Source of the DNA: Candidatus Firestoneibacteriota bacterium
GTDB taxonomy: Bacteria; Oederibacteriota; Muellerivitia; Muellerivitales; Muellerivitaceae
Direction: 5' to 3'
DNA: 45,766 nt
Assembly (NCBI GenBank): GCA_013286205.1
Contig: JABDGD010000017.1
Coordinates: 1 to 45,766, forward strand
In this document: piece after piece, positions 29,524 through 36,322 of the stretch
How positions within the stretch are numbered: position 1 is the stretch's first letter
Layout: each line of letters begins with the position of its first letter
Notes under the pieces: model-generated
Told to the model about the DNA's origin: nothing
The model's input: only the letters and a program-made list of their open reading frames with translations
Databases searched by the model: none
Made by a program: the position numbers and the translations under genes

Positions 29524-30162
29524 TTTCTTATTCGGCTGCGCGGTCAACCGAAGGTAAGGCTTCACCACCTTGTAACCCTTCGGGAAACGTTCTTTCAATT
29601 CGGCTTCATCCTTCAAAGCCGGCACGATTACCACATCCTCACCGTCTTTCCAGTTGGCGGGCGTAGCAACCTTGTAGTTGTCAGTCAATTGCAGCGAATC
29701 AATCACGCGCAAAATCTCGTCAAAATTGCGGCCCGTGCTGGCCGGATAAGTAATCGTCGCGCGAATCTTTTGCGCGCCGTCAATGATGAAAACCGAACGA
29801 ACCGTGGCATTCACCAATGAATTTGGGTGGATCAAGTCATACAGTTCAGCGACCTTCTTGTCGTGATCCGCGATGATCGGAAAATTCACTGTGGTCTTTT
29901 GGGTTTCGTTGATATCCGGAATCCAACCCTTGTGGGATTCGATGGTATCGACCGAGAGCGCGATGACCTTGACGCCGCGTTTTTCAAATTCAGGCTTCAA
30001 TTTGGCGGTTGTGCCCAATTCGGTGGTGCAAACCGGAGTGAAATCCGCCGGGTGAGAAAACAAAACAACCCAGTTCTTGCCAGCCCATTCGTAAAAGTGA
30101 ATCGGGCCTTCGCTGGAATCCTGCGTAAAATCTGGTGCCGCGTCGCCTAGTCTGAGTGACAT
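29521..30162 (-). CDS. 1-Cys peroxiredoxin (Prx6 family)
   Basis: A cytosolic thiol peroxidase of 213 residues. The peroxidatic Cys45 is in SHPADFTPVCTTELG, with Arg-containing and KVIALSVDTIESHKGWIPDI segments typical of the Prx6 subgroup; a second conserved resolving Cys is not seen. The start is the ATG at 30162, which follows AAGGAGG at about 6 nt. The frame runs open to 30276, but that part is the terminator of riboswitch B1. Two riboswitches in series precede it. Peroxiredoxins belong to known sulfate-starvation responses (AhpC among them in E. coli), which fits control by a SAM sensor. Confidence 0.92.
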   Translation of the reverse strand: MSLRLGDAAPDFTQDSSEGPIHFYEWAGKNWVVLFSHPADFTPVCTTELGTTAKLKPEFEKRGVKVIALSVDTIESHKGWIPDINETQKTTVNFPIIADHDKKVAELYDLIHPNSLVNATVRSVFIIDGAQKIRATITYPASTGRNFDEILRVIDSLQLTDNYKVATPANWKDGEDVVIVPALKDEAELKERFPKGYKVVKPYLRLTAQPNKK

Positions 30163-30194
30163 AACAGCCTCCTTGAGTCTTAGTGCGGTCCATA

Positions 30195-30335
30195 AAATAA
30201 AAAACCCGAGACCGCTTTTCGGGCGGCTCGGGTTTCCGAATGAGGAAATCTTGTGCCGCTTTAGCCCCCAGTTCACGTCCCCTTTTCGGGGATGTCCGGT
30301 CGGGGCAAGTTGGTCAGTTCTCTTTTAAGAACCGT
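30195..30335 (-). promoter_or_regulatory. SAM-II-like riboswitch with terminator, copy B1 (proximal, peroxiredoxin)
   Basis: Pseudoknot core: TGACCAACTTGCCCCG then a CCCC-GAAA-GGGG hairpin then GGGGGCTAAAGCGG (aptamer 30334-30256). It is the most diverged of the seven: P1 is only CGGT/ACCG, and the loop is longer, with a GTTCT/AGAAC helix of its own and the TTTAA element displaced. The terminator (30202-30235, CCCGAG arms, T-tract to about 30191) is strong, and GCGGC of the aptamer pairs with GCCGC of its left arm. It lies directly downstream of copy B2 on the same transcript. Confidence 0.78.
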
Positions 30336-30336
30336 G

Positions 30337-30360
30337 GAAAGAGCCTAATACAGCTCTTTC
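30337..30360 (-). promoter_or_regulatory. Insulating hairpin between tandem riboswitches B2 and B1
   Basis: A perfect 8-bp stem, GAAAGAGC/GCTCTTTC with an 8-nt loop, lies between the B2 terminator and the B1 aptamer. It may keep the two aptamers from misfolding together. Confidence 0.5.
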
Positions 30361-30418
30361 GCCAATTAAAGCCACACCGGTAAAACCCTGCAAATTCAAC
30401 ACATTTAGCCCAGAAACG

Positions 30419-30545
30419 AAAAAACCCGGGCCGCTTTATCAGCGGTCCGGGTTGGAGAGATTCTCTAACTCATTTACCGCTTTAGCACCCTGTTCGTTCT
30501 CTTTCAAGAATCACGCCGGGGCAAGTTGGAACTTAAAGCCCGCGT
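30419..30545 (-). promoter_or_regulatory. SAM-II-like riboswitch with terminator, copy B2 (distal, peroxiredoxin)
   Basis: Aptamer 30545-30477: P1 ACGCGGG/CCCGGCGT with one bulged G, loop CTTTAAGTTCCAACTTGCC, a GAAA-capped hairpin (TTCTT/GAGAA), then GAACAGGGTGCTAAAGCGG. Terminator 30422-30453 (CCCGGACCGCT/AGCGGCCCGGG) with T-tract TTTTTT. AAAGCGG can pair with CCGCT of the left arm. The promoter is 15 nt upstream. Nearly identical in core to copy D. Confidence 0.87.
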
Positions 30546-30559
30546 TTGCTACTTAGAGA

Positions 30560-30588
30560 ACTATACGACTAACTTTTTTTCATGTCAA
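30560..30588 (-). promoter_or_regulatory. Promoter of the tandem riboswitch-peroxiredoxin transcript
   Basis: TTGACA (30583-30588), 17-nt spacer, TATAGT (30560-30565) on the minus strand. Transcription would start about 7-8 nt before P1 of copy B2, so the aptamer is at the very 5' end. Confidence 0.82.
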
Positions 30589-30640
30589 CCAACAATTTAT
30601 TTTTTCACTGATAAACCAAATCATTTAAAACACTAAGAAA

Positions 30641-30671
30641 AAGGAAGCCGGGTTTTCAGCCCGGCTTCCTT
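30641..30671. terminator. Bidirectional-looking intrinsic terminator after the receptor gene
   Basis: A 12-bp perfect stem AAGGAAGCCGGG/CCCGGCTTCCTT with a 7-nt loop, flanked by A/T runs on both sides. It lies 17 bp after the TonB-dependent receptor stop and separates that operon from the peroxiredoxin promoter. Confidence 0.85.
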
Positions 30672-30688
30672 TTCAACCCACACAACGA

Positions 30689-33124
30689 CTAAAGAATGCT
30701 CAATCTTCCGCCAAAATTGAACACAATGCCGGGATCCAAATAGTAATTGTAGTACTGAGTGTTTAACAAATTATCCACGCCCGCCGACAGCGTAATGTCA
30801 TTAACCTTGTAACGAAACTTCAGATTCAAAGTCGAGAAGGCGTCATAGCTGCCCTGCACTCCCTTAATCGTGTCCACATTGTTCGCGGTTTGAAATTCAG
30901 CATCGTGATAGGTATCCCAAATCGAGATCGCCCAGCGGTCCAAGTTAAAGTCCGCGCCCACGTTAAATATGACCGGTGAGACAAAGGGCAGCTGCTGACC
31001 CACCGAGGACGGCAAGGCGTTGTTTTGAATAAAGCGGGTATTAAGCACGGTGGTATTGCCGTAAACCTTCAGGAACGGAAATACCTTTTGTTTAATTTCA
31101 GCGTCAAAGCCCTGAATATCCGCCACACCCGCGTTTTGATATTGAGTCGTCGTGAAATTACCCACAATCGTCGCGTTGGCGTAAATGATATTGGTAAAAT
31201 AGTTGTCAAAGAAAGTTGTCGAGATCGTAGTCCCTGTCGGGAACTGATATTCCCCGCCCACTTCCGAACCCAAATCCTGCTCCGGCACCAAAGACGGATT
31301 GGCGATCGATGCGGAAGTAGCTGAGCTGGCAATAGTCGTCAACTCTTGCGGCGTCGGAGGATTGAAGGCCGTTCCAATGGACGCTCGCAAGCTGCCATTC
31401 TCATCAATTTTGAAAACCAAACTGGCTTTCGGATTAAAACTCACAAAGGAGTTTTGCGCGTAAGAAGTCGATGTGGAGGTAGTGGAGTTATAAATTTGAA
31501 TATTGGTGGGATCCCAATAATCCAACCTGGCACCTAACACCAACGTCAAAGGATGGAATATTTTCCACTGGTCCTGGGCATAAACACCCGCGATGGTTTC
31601 CAGCAATCCCGTATCCGAATTAGGAACGGTCGTACCCGAATTGATGTAGGTCCAATTGGAATAATTCACCGTGTAAAGATCGGTAGTGACATGTTCAAAA
31701 GACAGGCCGGCGGTGATTTGGTGGTTATCCAACTTCCAATCCAGCTGCCCGTCCCCAAAAGCCTGCCAGTTACCAAACCAGGTTCCTAAAATCTGACCCA
31801 CGACTGGCCCCCCGAAAGCCGTGGTCGTTGAGGTCGGTAGCGCGTTTTCGGACTGCAAATGCGGCCCATCCGTATAATCCCCGCTCACCGTAAACTGCAG
31901 GTCTTTGTTGAAATCGTGCTTATATTGCAAATAAGCCGCCACGAAAGAATTCTGCCCTGGCGAAGTGAGAAACTGGGATTGGGTGACTTTTAAAATATTT
32001 CCTGTACCCGCCACGGAGACAGCCCCGCTGGAAACCGTATTAGCGGTGGTCGTGTCGTTCAAATATGAAGAACCAATTTCGCCCGTCACATTACCCGTGG
32101 GTTGGTCCCAGTAAGAAGCATTCAACAACAGACTCAAAGAATTATCCTGGTCAGGCGTCCAGTAAATTTTCCCGGAAATATTATCGTTTTCCAAAACGGT
32201 AGGCGCGGTGAGGCCGATATTATAAATAGGCGTGCCCGTGGTTGTGCTGGTGAGCTTGGCTCCATTGACCGTATTGTTCACCACAATGGTCGCGGCCACT
32301 GAGGCGGCCACCGGCGTGGCCTGAATATATTGGTAATCCGTATAGCCCGCTGTCGAGCTGTTTTCGATTCCCACAAAAACCGCGAAGGTCTTATCGATTC
32401 GTTTTTGGTAATCAATATCTGTGGTGCGCTGATTGGTGCTATCCCAATTTTCGGAGAAATCAAACTGCTCACCCACCGGTACTTTCGTAATGACATTAAT
32501 CACACCGCCCACGGCGTCTTTACCGTAGAGGGAGGAAAAGGGCCCTTCAGCCACTTCCACATGGTCGACTAGAGGCGTTGGAATGCGATTCCAGAACACC
32601 CTTTCGTTATAAGCCTGATTAAACGGAAAGCCGTCGACCGCCACCAGATTATTGTCATAACCCGGAATACCCCGCTGAATAACCGTGACCGATTGGCCTG
32701 CCTGGGCATTGCGGGAAACTTCAACACCCGAAACCGTGCCCAATGCGTCGTCAAAATAGTTCACATCCTTATCCTGGATTTCGCTCTGGGTGATCAGTTC
32801 TACCTGAGCGGGCGAATCCAAAATTTTGGATTTAGTTTTAGTGCCGGTTACTACCACGGCGTTGAGTTCGTAATCTGGAACACTCGTCGCCTGGGCCTGC
32901 TCCGTACCCACCGGGGTCGGACCCGACGTTTTCTGAGCTGGGCTGGGTACAGCCTCAACTTTTTTAGTCTTGTGCCGGTGATGCGTCGGCGTCACTACGG
33001 GGGTTGTTACTTCTGTCGCCAAAGTTGTCGGTTCAGGCGTCGCTTGAGCCAGCGCCCTATTTGCCAACCCTGCCAAAGCGATACCTAAAACCACTACTAA
33101 TATGTCTTTAACTGTATTTCTCAT
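30689..33124 (-). CDS. TonB-dependent outer-membrane receptor
   Basis: An 811-residue active importer of the outer membrane. Signal peptide MRNTVKDILVVVLGIALAGL and onward (cut near ALA-QATPE); a low-complexity Thr/Pro/His linker; TonB box-like LNAVVVTGTK at about 88-97; plug domain with SVTVIQRGIPGYDNNLVAVDGFPFN and GPFSSLYGKDAVGGVINVITK; then a 22-strand-type barrel with Tyr/Trp-rich strands. The last residue is Leu in GGRLSIL rather than the usual Phe. SD AAGGA precedes the ATG by 7 nt. It is the last gene of exbB-exbD-tonB-receptor, which is headed by riboswitch C. Substrate is unknown; SAM-type control suggests a sulfur-containing or methionine-related compound. Confidence 0.93.
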   Translation of the reverse strand: MRNTVKDILVVVLGIALAGLANRALAQATPEPTTLATEVTTPVVTPTHHRHKTKKVEAVPSPAQKTSGPTPVGTEQAQATSVPDYELNAVVVTGTKTKSKILDSPAQVELITQSEIQDKDVNYFDDALGTVSGVEVSRNAQAGQSVTVIQRGIPGYDNNLVAVDGFPFNQAYNERVFWNRIPTPLVDHVEVAEGPFSSLYGKDAVGGVINVITKVPVGEQFDFSENWDSTNQRTTDIDYQKRIDKTFAVFVGIENSSTAGYTDYQYIQATPVAASVAATIVVNNTVNGAKLTSTTTGTPIYNIGLTAPTVLENDNISGKIYWTPDQDNSLSLLLNASYWDQPTGNVTGEIGSSYLNDTTTANTVSSGAVSVAGTGNILKVTQSQFLTSPGQNSFVAAYLQYKHDFNKDLQFTVSGDYTDGPHLQSENALPTSTTTAFGGPVVGQILGTWFGNWQAFGDGQLDWKLDNHQITAGLSFEHVTTDLYTVNYSNWTYINSGTTVPNSDTGLLETIAGVYAQDQWKIFHPLTLVLGARLDYWDPTNIQIYNSTTSTSTSYAQNSFVSFNPKASLVFKIDENGSLRASIGTAFNPPTPQELTTIASSATSASIANPSLVPEQDLGSEVGGEYQFPTGTTISTTFFDNYFTNIIYANATIVGNFTTTQYQNAGVADIQGFDAEIKQKVFPFLKVYGNTTVLNTRFIQNNALPSSVGQQLPFVSPVIFNVGADFNLDRWAISIWDTYHDAEFQTANNVDTIKGVQGSYDAFSTLNLKFRYKVNDITLSAGVDNLLNTQYYNYYLDPGIVFNFGGRLSIL

Positions 33125-33152
33125 TGCTGATCCTTATTTTTTAATAACAACC

Positions 33153-33725
33153 TCAACCCACCAGTTGAAACACAATGGGCAGAATCACCTCGCAAGCTAC
33201 CGGCGTCCCCTGCAAGTCATAAGCCGGGGTAAAAATCCCGTTCCGTACTTTGTCCACCGCGAATTGATCCAATTCCTCATAGCTGCTCCCTTTTAAAAGC
33301 CGGGCTTCGCGCACTTTGCCTTCAGAGTCGATGCGGGCCAGCACCACCACTTTTCCAGCGCCGTTCAAGGATCGAGCTACCGCCGGATAACTATCCGGAT
33401 CAATCTGGTTTCCCACCCATCGGGGTTGATGAGCGGTTTGGGCCGCCGGCACCCATGAATTAGCCTGTTCGGGTTCGGCTTTTTCTGACTCGGCCTTTTT
33501 AGCCGAGTGCGGGTGCTTCTTGCTCGGAATGATCCACTCATCCGCCTTTTGGGCCGCCGCCATTTGAGAAACTTGTAAAGTCGGCAGGCTCATATCCAAA
33601 TTCGTCAGTACGGTTTGGGAGTGGTGAAAAAGAGAAAAATAGAGAAGTCCCACCACTAACCCATGCGCGGCAAACGACAGGCCGGTGTCTGTCGTCAAAT
33701 TGCTTTCGAACTTGATGAGTTTCAT
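33153..33725 (-). CDS. tonB: TonB energy transducer protein
   Basis: A 190-residue inner-membrane protein with a single N-terminal anchor (GLSFAAHGLVVGLLYFSLF, about 15-33), a charged Lys/Glu/His periplasmic linker that is short and poor in the usual Pro repeats, and a C-terminal TonB domain (about 108-190: GAGKVVVLARIDSEGKVREA, LDQFAVDKVRNGIFTPAYDLQGTPV). It links proton-motive force from ExbB-ExbD to the receptor encoded next to it. Confidence 0.9.
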   Translation of the reverse strand: MKLIKFESNLTTDTGLSFAAHGLVVGLLYFSLFHHSQTVLTNLDMSLPTLQVSQMAAAQKADEWIIPSKKHPHSAKKAESEKAEPEQANSWVPAAQTAHQPRWVGNQIDPDSYPAVARSLNGAGKVVVLARIDSEGKVREARLLKGSSYEELDQFAVDKVRNGIFTPAYDLQGTPVACEVILPIVFQLVG

Positions 33726-33734
33726 AGCCGCCTC

Positions 33735-34136
33735 CTACTTTTCAGTTGCCAGGGCCACCTTGGTGACGCCCGCCTGTTTAATCACATCTAAAACATTCAC
33801 CACTTGCTGATAAGGCAGTTTGCTGTCCGCCGCCAGGGTGACCCTGGTGTTCGGGTTAAAGCTGACTTCCCTTATCAAAGCGGCCTTCAAGTTATCCGCC
33901 GTGGTTTTGGCGCTTTTAAAAAGCAATTCACCCTTGTCGTTAATCGCCACTGACAGGCTGACCGTAGTCGAGGTCTCCGTGTCCTGCGTTTTAGGGATAT
34001 TTATTTTCAAACCCTGTTCCGACACAAAGTTGGCCGTGACCATAAAAACAATGAGCAGCACCAGCATGATGTCCACCATGGGGGTTACGTTAATGCCTGT
34101 TACGGTGCCGTCTTCGTCGATGTAGTTCGCGCTCAT
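33735..34136 (-). CDS. exbD: Biopolymer transport protein ExbD
   Basis: A 133-residue inner-membrane partner of ExbB. One transmembrane helix carries the functional Asp in NVTPMVDIMLVLLIVFMVTA (Asp23), followed by GLKINIPKT and a periplasmic domain (DSKLPYQQVVNVLDVIKQAGV). Its start codon overlaps the exbB stop (ATGA). Confidence 0.95.
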   Translation of the reverse strand: MSANYIDEDGTVTGINVTPMVDIMLVLLIVFMVTANFVSEQGLKINIPKTQDTETSTTVSLSVAINDKGELLFKSAKTTADNLKAALIREVSFNPNTRVTLAADSKLPYQQVVNVLDVIKQAGVTKVALATEK

Positions 34137-34807
34137 ACACCCACCTCCTCTTTGCTAGTCCGCTTCACCGCGCGGCGCAGGTGGCCTTCGCTTTCGTCTT
34201 TGAGATAAACCTGAAATAGATGAATAAGGCTTTGCGCATTCACCAGTTTCTTTTTGAGCTCAGTTTGAAAAATGTTATTAGCGATGACTGCCGGCAAAGC
34301 CACCAAGATGCCGAAGGCGGTGGCAATAAGAGCGGAGGAAATACCCGCCATGACCACCGAAACGCCCGAACTGCCATTGAGCGCCAGATCGTTAAAGGCC
34401 TTAATGACGCCCAACACCGTGCCGAAGAGGCCGATGAAGGGGGCGTTATTGCCCAGCGTGCCGAGCACAATGAGGTTTTTATCCAAGCGGCTGCGCTCCA
34501 GCACCAGCCTGGAAGTCATGGCCTCTTCCACTGAGGCATAGCCTTTAAACAGATGGCTTAACCCGGCGGAGGCCACCCGAACCTCCACCCCCTGGCCGTT
34601 TTGCACCAGGTCTTTCGCTCCGGCCAAATTGCCCTTTTCCAAAAAGCCGGTGAGCTTGTCGATAAAATCGGGAAAATTCACCTCGCTTTTACGGAATACC
34701 TTCCAGCGTTCAATAATGACCCCCACCGAAAAGATGCTGGCACCTAACAACAACCACAAAACCCACACGTCGCCCAAAAGAGCTAACTTCTTAAATATTT
34801 CCGTCAT
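34133..34807 (-). CDS. exbB: MotA/TolQ/ExbB proton channel protein
   Basis: A 224-residue inner-membrane protein. An N-terminal helix (LGDVWVLWLLLGASIFSVGVI), a cytoplasmic loop, and the two helices typical of ExbB: GTLGNNAPFIGLFGTVLGVIKAF and AGISSALIATAFGILVALPAVIANN. The start is the ATG at 34807, preceded by AAGGAGA at 6 nt; the longer frame to 34879 is encoded by the riboswitch C terminator. First gene of exbB-exbD-tonB-receptor. Confidence 0.94.
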   Translation of the reverse strand: MTEIFKKLALLGDVWVLWLLLGASIFSVGVIIERWKVFRKSEVNFPDFIDKLTGFLEKGNLAGAKDLVQNGQGVEVRVASAGLSHLFKGYASVEEAMTSRLVLERSRLDKNLIVLGTLGNNAPFIGLFGTVLGVIKAFNDLALNGSSGVSVVMAGISSALIATAFGILVALPAVIANNIFQTELKKKLVNAQSLIHLFQVYLKDESEGHLRRAVKRTSKEEVGV

Positions 34808-34825
34808 GACTTTCTCCTTCGTCTC

Positions 34826-34975
34826 AAAATAAAAAACCCGAACCGCCTTAAGAGCGGTTCGGGTTTTGAGAGTTCTCATTGCCGTTAAAACCGCTTTAGC
34901 GCCCGGTTCTTTCCGGTTCCCCGAAGGGACTCGGAAAACGGTCGGGGCAATTTGGTAATCAACGCCTCACCGTTT
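34826..34975 (-). promoter_or_regulatory. SAM-II-like riboswitch with terminator, copy C (exbB operon)
   Basis: Aptamer 34975-34891: P1 AAACGGT/ACCGTTT, loop GCGTTGATTACCAAATTGCC, a long UUCG-capped hairpin (TTTCCG..TCCC/GGGA..CGGAAA), then GAACCGGGCGCTAAAGCGG. Here the usual CAACTTGC reads CAAATTGC. Terminator 34835-34865 (CCCGAACCGC arms, T-tract TTTTTTATTTT). AGCGGTT of the aptamer is fully complementary to AACCGCT of the terminator left arm (7 bp). No clear promoter was found, so it may gate read-through from the DsrE-like gene upstream. Confidence 0.84.
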
Positions 34976-35009
34976 GAAACACATCTCATTTTCACTACCC
35001 ACTGCTATT

Positions 35010-35035
35010 GGCCCCGCGCTTTTGTGCGCAGGGCC
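35010..35035 (-). promoter_or_regulatory. GC-rich stem-loop after the DsrE-like gene
   Basis: A 10-bp stem (GGCCCTGCGC/GCGCGGGGCC, one G-U, loop of 6) begins 10 bp after the stop codon. There is no U-tract on either strand, so it looks like a stabiliser or leaky terminator, leaving possible read-through to riboswitch C. Confidence 0.5.
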
Positions 35036-35045
35036 GCCCCCTTCT

Positions 35046-35525
35046 TTAGAATCCCGACCCGCCCTTCAGATAAGACCAGCCTTGCTCTTGACGACGAACA
35101 ACCTCAGCCACTCCTGAATCCACCACTGTCACATAGGAAGCCAAGTCCTTCGAAGTTAAATGATGACTGTCGCAAGTATGGACACAAGCGGCGACCTCAT
35201 CCCCCGAATCCGAAAGGGCCTTCAATTGGGCCACGATTTCCGGATCTTTACTGGTAAGCAGCTCCAGTCCCTTTCCATGGGTCACGATCTCGACTTGAAG
35301 CCCCCCATCCGGCACTAGGGCCAGCTTGAGATTCTTGATGTTCCCAAAAACGCCTTTCCACTGGTCTACTCCGTTGAAGTTGACCTGGACCACAACGTGG
35401 TGTTTCACCTTCTTAGTTGGGACCTCCGGCGCGACCTCTAAGCCCGAACCCGTATCTGCCTTGACCTGAGAACCACCGAACAAGACCCAAAAAACCGCCA
35501 ACAAAATCAATAAATGTTTTTTCAT
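35046..35525 (-). CDS. Exported DsrE/F-like protein (COG1416 type)
   Basis: A 159-residue protein with signal peptide MKKHLLILLAVFWVLFGG and onward (cut at VKA-DTGS). The mature part has the order of COG1416 DsrE-like proteins: VVVQVNFNGVDQWKGVFGNIKNL, LQVEIVTHGKGLELL, DEVAACVHTCDSHHLTSKDL with the family Cys, and the near-invariant end VVRRQEQGWSYLKG. DsrE-like proteins handle or relay sulfur atoms on cysteine; cytosolic forms work in sulfur oxidation, while exported forms are of unknown role. Two cysteines sit in ACVHTC. Riboswitch D and its own promoter precede it, which supports a role in sulfur supply. Confidence 0.83.
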   Translation of the reverse strand: MKKHLLILLAVFWVLFGGSQVKADTGSGLEVAPEVPTKKVKHHVVVQVNFNGVDQWKGVFGNIKNLKLALVPDGGLQVEIVTHGKGLELLTSKDPEIVAQLKALSDSGDEVAACVHTCDSHHLTSKDLASYVTVVDSGVAEVVRRQEQGWSYLKGGSGF

Positions 35526-35550
35526 TTCACTTCTCCTTTTTAAATGGCCC

Positions 35551-35698
35551 GAAAAATAAAAAACCCGGGCTGCTTTAAAAGCAGTCCGGGTATAAAGGTT
35601 TCCCTATCACTCGTTTACCGCTTTAGCACCCTGTTCGGTCCTGGTTCCCGTAAGGGGTTCAGAACCACGCCGGGGCAAGTTGGATTTAAAGCCCGCGT
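35551..35698 (-). promoter_or_regulatory. SAM-II-like riboswitch with terminator, copy D (DsrE-like gene)
   Basis: Aptamer 35698-35618: P1 ACGCGGG/CCCGGCGT with a bulged G, loop CTTTAAATCCAACTTGCC (one base shorter than copy B2), a hairpin with GGTTCTG/CAGGACC and CCC/GGG helices, then GAACAGGGTGCTAAAGCGG. Terminator 35561-35591 (CCCGGACTGCTTT / AAAGCAGCCCGGG, T-tract). AAAGCGG pairs over 7 bp with CTGCTTT of the left arm. The promoter lies 13 nt upstream. Confidence 0.87.
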
Positions 35699-35710
35699 TT
35701 AATTTTTAAA

Positions 35711-35739
35711 AGCATACATCTAGCATACATTTACGTCAA
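35711..35739 (-). promoter_or_regulatory. Promoter of riboswitch D-DsrE-like transcript
   Basis: TTGACG (35734-35739), 17-nt spacer, TATGCT (35711-35716), minus strand. The spacer contains a second TATGCT-like box 10 bp upstream, making a direct repeat ATGTATGCT. Confidence 0.75.
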
Positions 35740-35753
35740 CAGAAAATTTAAAC

Positions 35754-36101
35754 CTAGGCTAAATATTTTATAAAGGCCTCCCGCTTCTGGTTTTGTTCAA
35801 ACCAAACTTTCGACTGAGGGTCTTTTAATTTGAAGTGCGTGATGAACACCGCGACAATCTGCCGGCCGGGATAGTGTTCAACCTTGCCGCGGATATCAAA
35901 CGGAACAAACCCGCTGGTTTTAAAAACACCCTCGTCCCAATTTCGACGGACTCCCAGCCAATTTTGCGGCGGAAGCTCGATGAGGCCCTTCAGGTACTTC
36001 ACTCCCCAGTCAGACACCAAAACGTTCTTATGTTTTTGAATCACCTTGAAGTCTTTTAAGGCATCCTCGGTCAACTGAACCCGCACCTTGATTTTCGGCA
36101 T
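35754..36101 (-). CDS. Uncharacterised 115-residue protein under tandem riboswitches
   Basis: Not recognised. The product is a soluble, basic, single-domain protein with no signal peptide: it starts KIKVRVQLTEDALKDFKVI, has a Trp-rich centre (PPQNWLGVRRNWDEG), then VPFDIRGKVEHYPGRQIVAVFITHFKL and a charged tail ending in IKYLA. No Cys at all, which is of note in a sulfur island: a protein that stays useful when cysteine is short. The ATG follows GGGGGA at about 6 nt. Two SAM-II-like riboswitches in series (E2, E1) control it. Confidence 0.7.
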   Translation of the reverse strand: MPKIKVRVQLTEDALKDFKVIQKHKNVLVSDWGVKYLKGLIELPPQNWLGVRRNWDEGVFKTSGFVPFDIRGKVEHYPGRQIVAVFITHFKLKDPQSKVWFEQNQKREAFIKYLA

Positions 36102-36165
36102 AATTCCCCCGTTTTACTTTATTTCACCGGATTTCGAGGGACGACCAGACTGCGTCCGGGGCTGA

Positions 36166-36315
36166 AATAAAAAAATCCCGAGCCCCCATCGAGCGGGCTG
36201 GGATTATGGGAAACCATGATCACATCCCCGCTTTAGCTCCCTGTTCGCCAGAATCCCCATTAACTGGGAAATCTGGCCCGGCCGGGGCAAGTTGGAAAAA
36301 TTAAAGCCTCGCCGG
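36166..36315 (-). promoter_or_regulatory. SAM-II-like riboswitch with terminator, copy E1 (proximal)
   Basis: Aptamer 36315-36228: P1 CCGGCGAGG/CCCCGGCCGG (imperfect), loop CTTTAATTTTTCCAACTTGCC, a hairpin closed by CCAGA/TCTGG with TCCC/GGGG inside, then GAACAGGGAGCTAAAGCGGG. Terminator 36173-36205 (AATCCCAGCCC / GGGCTCGGGATT, one bulged C, T-tract). AGCGGG pairs with CCCGCT of the left arm. It begins 8 bp after the copy E2 T-tract. Confidence 0.85.
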
Positions 36316-36322
36316 AACTGCT

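Noticed and set aside
30163..30276. N-terminal extension of the peroxiredoxin
   Set aside because: It would be translated from the B1 terminator; the ATG at 30162 has a near-perfect SD.
34808..34879. N-terminal extension of ExbB
   Set aside because: Same situation: the codons are the riboswitch C terminator, and 34807 has a good SD.
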